A stretch of 64,000 nucleotides of DNA, taken from positions 107,969-171,968 of the forward strand of contig CAZQLL010000005.1 of NCBI GenBank assembly GCA_964594125.1, read 5' to 3'. The notes beneath the pieces were generated by a model, which searched no databases, had not been told where the DNA came from, and saw only the letters and a program-made list of their open reading frames with translations. This DNA is from CAVRZJ01 sp964594125 (GTDB lineage: Bacteria > Acidobacteriota > Thermoanaerobaculia > Thermoanaerobaculales > Thermoanaerobaculaceae). The translations under genes and the position numbers were made by a program. Position 1 is the first letter of the stretch, and every line of letters begins with the position of its first letter. Shown here piece by piece: positions 50,472 to 58,200 of the stretch.

Positions 50472-52265
50472 ATGAGCTTCGCCTCCCCCGCCTTCCTCTG
50501 GGCCCTGCTGGCGCTGCCCCTGGTCGCCGCGATCGAGCTGTGGGCGACCGCACGCGACCGCGACCGTACCGCGCGGCTGGTGGCGCGCCCGCTGTGGGGG
50601 CGCGTCGTCGAGCGTCCAGCTCCCGCCTGGCGGTGGCTGCGCCTGGCCCTGCTCGTCATCGGCGCCGCCGGCCTCGTGCTCGCGCTCGCCCGCCCGCAGT
50701 GGGGGATCGTGCGCGAGAAGGTCGAGCGCGAGGGGGTCGACGTCGTGCTCGTCCTCGATACCTCCGGGTCGATGGCCGCCGACGACGTGCAGCCGAGCCG
50801 CTTCTTCCTCGCCCGCAACGCGCTCCTGTCGCTCGTCTCGCGCCTGTCGGGGGACCGTTTTGCGTTGGTCGCGTTCGAGGGCGAGGCGTACCCGCTGGTG
50901 CCGCTCACGCTCGACGCCGACGCGATCGGGCTGTTCCTCGACACCGTGGAGCCCGGCATCGTGCCAGCCCCCGGCACCTCGCTCGGCGCCGGCCTGGTGC
51001 GCGGCCTCGAGCTGTTCGTCGACCCCGGCCGCAACAACAAGGTGATGGTGCTGGTCTCCGACGGCGAAGACCTCGAGGGCGAGGTCGAGGCCGCCGTCGC
51101 GAAGGCGCGCGAGATGGGGGTGGTGATCCACGCGGTCGGTGTCGGCACCGCCCGGGGAGCGCCGGTGCCCGACCTCGACGAGAACGGTGCGCGGCGCGGC
51201 TTCAAGAAGGAGGAGGACGGCACGCCCCACGTCTCCCGTCTGGACGCGCGCGCCCTCGAGGCGGTCGCGCGCGCCACCGGCGGCGTCTACCTGCCGCTCT
51301 CGCCCGCGGACACCACCCTGTGGCAGGTCGCCGCCGCGATCGCGGGGATGGAGCAGAAGACGCTGGCGCGCGAGTACTCCTACCGGAAGAAGGAGCGCTA
51401 CCAGATCCCGCTCGCGGCCGCCGTCGCCGCGCTGACGCTCGCGCTGGCGCTGCCGCCGCCGCGCCGGCGCCCCCGGCGCCCGGCCGCGGTCTCCGGGAGC
51501 GGCGGCCGCGCCGGCGCGGCGCGCGCCGCCGCGGTGGCGCTCGCGGCCGCCGTCGCGGCCGCCGCCGGCGCCGAGGCGCAGCAGCGCGGCAGCATCGTCG
51601 ACGAGGCGCTGCTGCGGCCGCAGCGCCTCAACGCCGCAGGGCGCGAGCACTACACCGAGGGCGACCACCCGCAGGCGCTCGCGAGCTTCGAGCAGGCGGT
51701 CGCGAGCCGCCCCGGCGATCCCCGCCTGCGCTTCAACCTCGCCGATGCGCTGTACAAGAACGGCAGGTACCAGGAAGCGGCCGCCGGCTTCCAGGCGCTC
51801 GCCGCCGACGCCGGCTCGCCGCTCGCGGCGCCGGCCCGCCACAACCTCGGCAACGCCCTCTTCCAGCAGGGAAACTACCCCGGCGCGGTCGCGGCGTACC
51901 GCGGCGCGCTCGAGCTCGCCCCCGACGATCTCGACACCCGCCGCAACCTCGAGCTGGCGCTGCGCGCGCTCGAGGAGCAGCGGAAACAACGCGAGAAGCG
52001 GCAGCAGGACAAGGACAGGCAGGACAACGACGAGAAGGACCGGCAGCAGCAACAGCAGCAGGACCAGGACCGGCAGCAGCAGGACCGGCAGCAGTTGCCG
52101 CAGAGCGAGCAGGAGAAGGAGCAGCAGCGCTTCCAGGAAGAGACCGGGATGTCGAAGGAGCGCGCGATGCAGCTCCTCGACGCCCTCCAGCGCGCCGAGA
52201 AGGACGAGCAGAAGAAGCACCTCGCGGCGCAGCGCGCGGGAAAGAAGAGGGGGAAGGACTGGTGA
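50472..52265 (+). CDS. BatB-BatC fusion: vWA domain plus TPR domain
   Basis: 597 residues. The N-terminal half is BatB-like: two transmembrane helices, a vWA domain with DTSGSMAADD and VSDGEDLEG. At about residue 380 comes a helix (AARAAAVALAAAVAAAAGAEA) that looks like an internal former signal peptide. It is followed by BatC-like TPRs (YTEGDHPQALASFEQAV, YKNGRYQEAAAGFQAL, FQQGNYPGAVAAYRGAL) and a Q/K/D/E-rich tail of about 100 residues. Separate genes in most Bat operons are joined here. ATG 50472 begins the first helix; the frame's earlier start is in repeat DNA. Confidence 0.85.
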   Translation: MSFASPAFLWALLALPLVAAIELWATARDRDRTARLVARPLWGRVVERPAPAWRWLRLALLVIGAAGLVLALARPQWGIVREKVEREGVDVVLVLDTSGSMAADDVQPSRFFLARNALLSLVSRLSGDRFALVAFEGEAYPLVPLTLDADAIGLFLDTVEPGIVPAPGTSLGAGLVRGLELFVDPGRNNKVMVLVSDGEDLEGEVEAAVAKAREMGVVIHAVGVGTARGAPVPDLDENGARRGFKKEEDGTPHVSRLDARALEAVARATGGVYLPLSPADTTLWQVAAAIAGMEQKTLAREYSYRKKERYQIPLAAAVAALTLALALPPPRRRPRRPAAVSGSGGRAGAARAAAVALAAAVAAAAGAEAQQRGSIVDEALLRPQRLNAAGREHYTEGDHPQALASFEQAVASRPGDPRLRFNLADALYKNGRYQEAAAGFQALAADAGSPLAAPARHNLGNALFQQGNYPGAVAAYRGALELAPDDLDTRRNLELALRALEEQRKQREKRQQDKDRQDNDEKDRQQQQQQDQDRQQQDRQQLPQSEQEKEQQRFQEETGMSKERAMQLLDALQRAEKDEQKKHLAAQRAGKKRGKDW

Positions 52266-52283
52266 GCGCTGCGTCTGCGGCGC

Positions 52284-52360
52284 GTGGTTTGTGGTTCGTG
52301 GCTCGTGGTTCGACCGCGGGGGCGGGAGGCCTGGACCGTGGGCCGCAGGCCGTGGGCCGT
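52284..52360 (+). repeat. Two heptanucleotide arrays upstream of batD
   Basis: GTGGTTT, GTGGTTC, GTGGCTC, GTGGTTC at 52284-52311 and GGACCGT, GGGCCGC, AGGCCGT, GGGCCGT at 52333-52360. They lie between the BatB-BatC stop and the BatD signal peptide, in frame with BatD. Confidence 0.8.
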
Positions 52361-52504
52361 GAGAAACCGATTGGGGAGCGCGGCGCGGTCCGGCTGCCTT
52401 CACTCGGCGCAAGGCCGCGGTGCGGGCGTCGCGCCCGCGCATCGTCCCCGACGGCAGGCAGGCGCGGGCAGGATTCCTTCACCGCAGGATCTCCTAGCGC
52501 CGGG

Positions 52505-54250
52505 ATGCACCCCCTTGCGGCGGCGTGTGCGGTGCTGCTGCTCGCGCTGGCGGCGACGGCGAGCGCGCAGGTGGCGGTGCGGGCGGAGGTCAGCGCGACC
52601 CGCATCGGCATCGAGGACCGGCTCGAGCTCGACGTCGTCATCGAGGGGCGTTCCATCGACCTCGAAGGGGAGCCCGAGGTGACGGGCCTCGACAACCTGC
52701 GCCTGGTCTCGCGCCCGTCGATGTCGACGCAGGTCTCGTTCATCAACGGCGCCGTCACGCAGTCGCGCCGCTACACCTACCTGCTGCAGCCGCTGCAGCT
52801 CGGGGCGGCGCAGATCGGTCCCGTGCGCGTGCCGCTCGCCGGCGGAGCGCGCGAAACGGCGCCGATCGCGGTCGAGGTGGTGTCGGGGTCGGTGGCGCCG
52901 CAGAGGCGCGGCATGGACCCGTTCGCCGATCTCTTCGGCCCCGACCCGTTCGAGCAGGTGATGGGACGCCGGCGGCAGCCGGCGCTGCCGCCCTCGGCGA
53001 TCGCGGTCGAAGCGGTCGTATCGCGCTCCTCGCTGTACGTCGGCGAGCCGCTGTTGCTCACCTACTACCTGCTGACCCAGACGCGCATCGCCGGCGTCGA
53101 CTTCGACGAGGCGCCCACGTACCAGGGGTTCTGGGCGGAAGAGCTGCCACGCGGCGAGGGCCCCCTGCAGGGCGAGCAGGTCTCCCGCAACGGCCAGCCG
53201 TTCACCCGCTATGCGGTGTTCAAGCGGCTGCTCTTCCCCACCAAGGCGGGGAAGCTGACCATCCCGCCGGCTCGCTTCCGCATCGGCCTGCCGCGCCAGA
53301 TAGGGTTCCTCGCCGACCCGCAGGCGGCGCAGCTCGTCCAGCGCTCCGCGAACGCCGTCGAGATCACGGCCCTGCCGCTCCCCGAGGAAGCGGGGTTCGC
53401 CGGCGCCGTCGGCAGCTTCCGCGCGGTGGCGGCGCTCGACCGGCCGGCGCTGGCGCTCGGCGAGGCGGCGACGCTGCGCTTCAAGGTGAGCGGAAGCGGC
53501 AACCTGAAGTGGGTGGAGAGCGCACCAGCGCTCGCCGTCGCCGGCGCCAAGGTGTACCCGCCGCAGGTGAAGAGCGAGCTGAAGGCGACCGAGACGGGCG
53601 TCTCGGGGTCGCGCACCTGGGAGTACGTGATCGTCCCCGGGACCGCCGGCACGATCGAGATCCCGGCGCTCGAGTTCGCCTACTTCGACCCGCAGGAGCG
53701 GCGCATCGAGCGCGCCCGCACCGCGCCGCTGGCGCTCGCCGTGGCGCCGGGGGCGGCGACCGCCGCGGCGCCCGGCGCGGTCGCGCCGGCGCCCGCCGCG
53801 GCGCCCGGCGGGCTGCGCCTGCGCTCCGATCTCGACGCCGGCGGCGCACGGTTGCCGCGCGTCCCCCCAGGGCTGCTCGCTGCCGCGCTGCTGGCCGCGC
53901 TCGCCGGGCACGCGCTGCTTGCCGGCGGCGGCGCGCTCGCCGCGTGGCGGCGCCGCGGCGCCCCGCGTCAGGTCGGACGCTCGCTGCGCCACGCGCTCGC
54001 CGACCTGCGGCGCGCCGGCGCCGGCGGGATGACCAAGGAGGCCGCTGCGCTGCTCATCGAACGCACGCTGGCCGACGTGTTCGGCGAGATCGACGACCGC
54101 GGCGAGGGCGGCAGCGAACGCGACACGACGCTGCGAGGAATCCTCCACGACGTCCGTTTCGTGCGCTACGCGCCGCAGCTCGGCGACTACTCGGAGAAGC
54201 TGCGCGATGTCGCCGCACGCGCTGCCGAGGCGGTCCGGAGGTGGGCGTGA
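52505..54250 (+). CDS. batD: BatD-like exported membrane protein
   Basis: 581 residues. Signal peptide AAACAVLLLALAATASAQ, then three to four immunoglobulin-like beta-sandwich domains (VSATRIGIEDRLELDVVIEG, VVSRSSLYVGEPLLLTYYLL, LGEAATLRFKVSGSGNLKW) and a C-terminal transmembrane helix near residue 455 with a helical cytoplasmic tail. A GTG at 52262 that overlaps the previous stop (GTGA) is in frame and would add 81 residues encoded by repeat sequence. I choose ATG 52505 because it begins the signal peptide, but the ribosome site there is weak. Confidence 0.82.
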   Translation: MHPLAAACAVLLLALAATASAQVAVRAEVSATRIGIEDRLELDVVIEGRSIDLEGEPEVTGLDNLRLVSRPSMSTQVSFINGAVTQSRRYTYLLQPLQLGAAQIGPVRVPLAGGARETAPIAVEVVSGSVAPQRRGMDPFADLFGPDPFEQVMGRRRQPALPPSAIAVEAVVSRSSLYVGEPLLLTYYLLTQTRIAGVDFDEAPTYQGFWAEELPRGEGPLQGEQVSRNGQPFTRYAVFKRLLFPTKAGKLTIPPARFRIGLPRQIGFLADPQAAQLVQRSANAVEITALPLPEEAGFAGAVGSFRAVAALDRPALALGEAATLRFKVSGSGNLKWVESAPALAVAGAKVYPPQVKSELKATETGVSGSRTWEYVIVPGTAGTIEIPALEFAYFDPQERRIERARTAPLALAVAPGAATAAAPGAVAPAPAAAPGGLRLRSDLDAGGARLPRVPPGLLAAALLAALAGHALLAGGGALAAWRRRGAPRQVGRSLRHALADLRRAGAGGMTKEAAALLIERTLADVFGEIDDRGEGGSERDTTLRGILHDVRFVRYAPQLGDYSEKLRDVAARAAEAVRRWA

Positions 54251-55095
54251 GGTTCGTGGTTCGTGACTCCTGCCTCGTGGCTCGAGAGACGGGAGGCGTG
54301 AGCCGTGGGCCGTGGGCCACGGGCCGGGAGACGGCGGGCGCGCTGCTGCTCGCGCTCGCGCTCCTCGCGGCGCCGGCGGCGGCGCAACCGGCCGCGGCCC
54401 CTCCCGGCGCCGAGGAGCGCTTCCGGGAGGCGACGCGGCAGCTCCAGGCCGGCGACGCCCCCAGGGCGATAGCCGTCTACCGCCACCTCGCGGCGGGCGG
54501 CGCCGAGAGCGGCTCGTTGTACTGGAACTGGGCGCAGGCCGCCGCCGCGCGCGGCGCGGTCGGCGAGGCGCTGTGGGCGCTGCTGCGCGCCCGCGAGATC
54601 GGCGGCGCCGACGGCGCAACGCTGCGCGAGCTCGAGCGCCTGCGCCAGGCCGCCAACCTCGACGCCGCCGAGATCGCGCCCGACCCGCTCGCCGCCCTGG
54701 CGCGCGGCGCCCGCGCGCTCCACCTCGACCTCGCGGCGGTCGCGTTGCTGCTGCTCTCGCTCGGAGCGCACGCCGCGGCGCGGGCGCTGCCGGCCGCGCG
54801 CTGGCCGGTCGCCGTCGCGTGGGTCACGCTGATCGGCGGCGGCGCTGCCGGCGCCACGGCCCTGGTCGCTGCGCGCGCCCACCCGACCGCGGTCGTCGTG
54901 CACCGCCACGTGCCGCTCGCCGACGCCGCCTCGCCGACCGCGACGGCGCTGGCGACGCTGCGCGAGGGCGAGGTCGTACCGGTGCTCGGCACGAGCGGGG
55001 GCTACCTCCGCATCCAGGACTCCTCGGGCGCCCGCGGCTGGGTCACCGCCGCCGACGTCTGGCGCCTCGACCGTCCGCCGGCCGCAGCTCCGTAA
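54247..55095 (+). CDS. BatE-like protein with TPR and SH3-like domains
   Basis: 282 residues. The first 30 are encoded by heptamer repeats. Then come a signal helix (GALLLALALLAAPAAAQ), a TPR segment (LQAGDAPRAIAVYRHLA), two transmembrane helices (LDLAAVALLLLSLGAHAAA, VAWVTLIGGGAAGATALVA) and a C-terminal bacterial SH3-like domain (LREGEVVPVLGTSGGYLRI). GTG start overlaps the batD stop; a GTG at 54298 would skip most of the repeat-encoded leader. Last gene of the Bat operon. Confidence 0.78.
   Translation: MRFVVRDSCLVARETGGVSRGPWATGRETAGALLLALALLAAPAAAQPAAAPPGAEERFREATRQLQAGDAPRAIAVYRHLAAGGAESGSLYWNWAQAAAARGAVGEALWALLRAREIGGADGATLRELERLRQAANLDAAEIAPDPLAALARGARALHLDLAAVALLLLSLGAHAAARALPAARWPVAVAWVTLIGGGAAGATALVAARAHPTAVVVHRHVPLADAASPTATALATLREGEVVPVLGTSGGYLRIQDSSGARGWVTAADVWRLDRPPAAAP
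54251..54327 (+). repeat. Two heptanucleotide arrays at the 5' end of the BatE-like gene
   Basis: GGTTCGT, GGTTCGT, GACTCCT, GCCTCGT, GGCTCGA at 54251-54285 and GAGCCGT, GGGCCGT, GGGCCAC, GGGCCGG at 54300-54327. Both are translated as the N-terminal leader. Confidence 0.8.
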
Positions 55096-55193
55096 CCGAT
55101 CGGCGCGGCCCGGACGCGCCTCAGAACGCACGAGGCCTCCGTGCCGCGGGTACCCGTTCCACCTCACGGTGACTGCATGGGGCGGGCGGCCGG

Positions 55194-55205
55194 TAGACTA
55201 CAGGT
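55194..55205 (+). promoter_or_regulatory. -10-like box six bases before the TamB-Omp85 start
   Basis: TAGACT at 55194-55199 ends six bases before ATG 55206 and no Shine-Dalgarno sequence is present. Same geometry as at 22204 and 23869. Confidence 0.35.
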
Positions 55206-58200
55206 ATGCGCGGCAACGGCGCCAGCGGCGTGACGCAGCGGCGGCAGCGGAGGCGGTGGCCGCGGCGCCTCGCGCTCGCAGCCGCCGTCCTGGCGCTGCT
55301 GCCGCTGCTGGCGGCGGGCGCGGCGCTGCTCGCGCTGCGCTCCGCCGGCGCCCGGCGGGCGCTGCTGGTGCGAGTCGAGCGGGTCCTCCGCGAGGCCACC
55401 GGGGTCTCGGCCACCGCGGCCGACTTCCGCGCCGACCTGCGGCACGGCGTGCTCGACCTCGAGCGGATCGCTGCCGCCGTGCCCGGCCGGCCGCCCTTTC
55501 TCACCGCCGACCGGCTGCGCGTCGAGGTCGACCTTGCCTCGCTGCGCTCGCCGGTGATCGTGGTGCGCGCGGTCGAGGTCGAGCGGCCGCGCCTCGACCT
55601 GGCGGCGGCGCTGCCGCAGGCGCCGGCGGACGACGGCGCCGCGGCCGCACCGGCACGCCGCGTCGACGTGCTCGCGGCGCGCGTGCGCGGCGGCGAGGTC
55701 GTCCACGGCATCGTGCCGGCGCAGGCGACGCCGTGGCTCACCGCCTGGTCGCTGGCGGCGATCGACGCCGACGGCGCGTACGTCGACGGCCGCGCCAGCG
55801 CCGCGGTCACGATCGGGACGATCGCGCTCGAGCGGCCGGGCCGCGAGCGGCGCGAGGCGCGGCTCGAGCTCGCCGGGGCGGGGCGTCCGGGCGGCGAGTT
55901 CGCGATCGAGAGGCTGCACCTGACCGCCGCGGGGCTCGACCTGGAGGCGTCGGCGAGCGGGACCGCATCCGCCGCCGGCCCGCTCACGGCGCCGCTCCAC
56001 CTCGCCGCCGAGCCAGCGCTGCTCGCTCCGGAGCTCGGCACCGGCGGCACGGTCAGCGCGACCGCGACGGTGCGGCTGCCCGAGCGGACGGTCGAGGCGC
56101 ACGTCGAGGCCGTCGGGCTGGCCGTCGCCGCGCTGCGGCCGTACCTCGGAGACGAGACGCTCGCGCTCGCTGCCGCGGCGGGAACGACGGTCGACGTCAC
56201 CGCCGACCTCGGCGGTCCGATCGCCGACCCCGACCGCATCGCCGGCACGGCACACCTCGTCTGGTACGCCGGCGACGAGCACCGCCTCGACGCCACCGCG
56301 ACGCTCGATCCCCGGCCGGAGAGCGAGCACCCGGTGCGGGTGGCGTTCGCGGCCGCCCTGCTGCCAGACCTGCCGGGGGTCAGGCGGGTCGACGGCGCGG
56401 CCACCGCCGCCACTCTTCAGGGCCTCGCGCGCGGCACCCTCGAGCCGACCACGCTCACGCTCGACGTCCCCGACCTCGCCGCCGCCTACGGTGACCTGCG
56501 CGCGCGCTGGCCGCTTCTGGTACCGGAACTGGGGGTTACGGAGGCCATGGGTCGCGCTCCAGGCGCGACGGGGTCCTTCGTCGCCCCGGCTGACGCCGGG
56601 GCTCCTCAGGATGACTCTCCACTTGGGCCGGGCACTCAGGCTCTGCGCGCTGCAGGGAACCGGTCGACACCGGCATGGCTGATCGGAGCGCTGCGGGCGA
56701 CGGCGACGGCGTCTGGAACGTTCGCGGCGCCGCATGCGACGCTCGACGCGACGTGGACGCCCGAAGCGGGCTCGGCGGTCACGGTCACGGCGAGAGGCGA
56801 GCCGCTCGCACGGCGTGGCGAGGCGGCGGTCGTGGCCGACGGCCTGCGCCTCGGCCTGCTGCGGCCGGACCTCGGCGGCACGGTCTCGGCCACCGTGCAC
56901 GCGTCCGGCTCGCCTGCGAGCTACCGCGCGACGCTGACGCTCGACGGCGACTCGCTCGCCGCCGGCCCCGACATGCCCGTGCTCGACGCACTCCACGTCG
57001 AAGCGGTGACGGACGGCGCGCGGGTCACGGTCTCGAGCCTGTCGGGCGCCGTCGGCGAGGCGCGCTTCGCCGGCGCCGCCGAGGCGGCGCTGGCGCTGCC
57101 GCTCGCCGACGCCCGCCTCGACCTCCGCCTCACGCGGCCGCTGCCGCGGATCGACAGCGCCGACGTCGCGCTGCGCCTGGCCGCCGGCGTGCTGCACATC
57201 GAGGTGCCCGGCGTCGACACCGCGGCCGGCATCGCCGCGCTCTCCGCCGCGGTGCCGCTCGGCGCGCTGCGCGCGGCCCCGGCGCTCGCCGACGCGCTTG
57301 CGGACACGCCGCTGGTGACGGCGGACGGGCCGATCCGCCTGTCCGTCGACGCGCCCGCACTCGACTCGTGGACGCTGCTGCCGCTGCTCGGGCTGCCGGA
57401 GCGCCGCGAGCGCGTGCGCGCCGGCCTGCGCGCCGACCTGCTCCTCGACCCCGACGACCTCACCGCGGCGATCGGCGAGTTCTCCCTCGCCAACCTCCGC
57501 GCCGACCTCGAGGGCCGCGCGGTCACGACCACCGCCCCGGTTCGCCTCGAGCTCGCCGACCGTCGGCTGCGCTTGCTGCCCGTGGAGATCGCCACCGCGG
57601 ACGTCACCGCCGGCATCGAGGGCGAGGCGACGCTGGCGGCGGCGTTCCGCCCCGGCGAGGACGACCCCGCGACCCTCGTCGAGCGCTTCAGCGCCGACAT
57701 CGCCGGCGCCGTCGACACCGTGCTGCTGCGCCCGTACCTTGCCGGCGGGATCGCGGAAGGAGAGGTGCGCTTCGACATCCACGCGGCGGGCACCCCGGCG
57801 GCGCCGATCGCGTCGTTCGCGCTGTACGGGCCGGAGGCGTCGTTCTTCTGGCCGGTGCCGTACGCGACGCGCCTGTCCGCCCTCGACGTCGCCGGTGAGT
57901 ACCGCGACGGCGAGGCCGTCCTGCGCACCGGCCGCGCCGCGCTCAACGGCGGCGTGCTCTCCTTCGCCGGACGGCGCGGCGCGGACGGCGGACTCGCCGC
58001 CCGCCTCACACTCGGCGACGTGCGCTACCGCCTCGACTTCGGCGCCAGCGCGGTGCTCGACGGCGACCTCCGCCTCGCCCTGCCGGCCGCCGGCCGCGGC
58101 GAGCTCACCGGCGAGGTGGTGGTGCGGCGGGCGCTGCTCGCGCGCGACATCGACCTCGACCGCGAGCTGCTGCGCCGCTTCTTCTCGCCGGTGACCACGA

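Noticed and set aside
52010..52140. Q/K/D-rich stretch as a microsatellite
   Set aside because: Codons vary and the pattern matches the low-complexity BatC tail seen in homologues; it is protein-level bias, not a DNA repeat.
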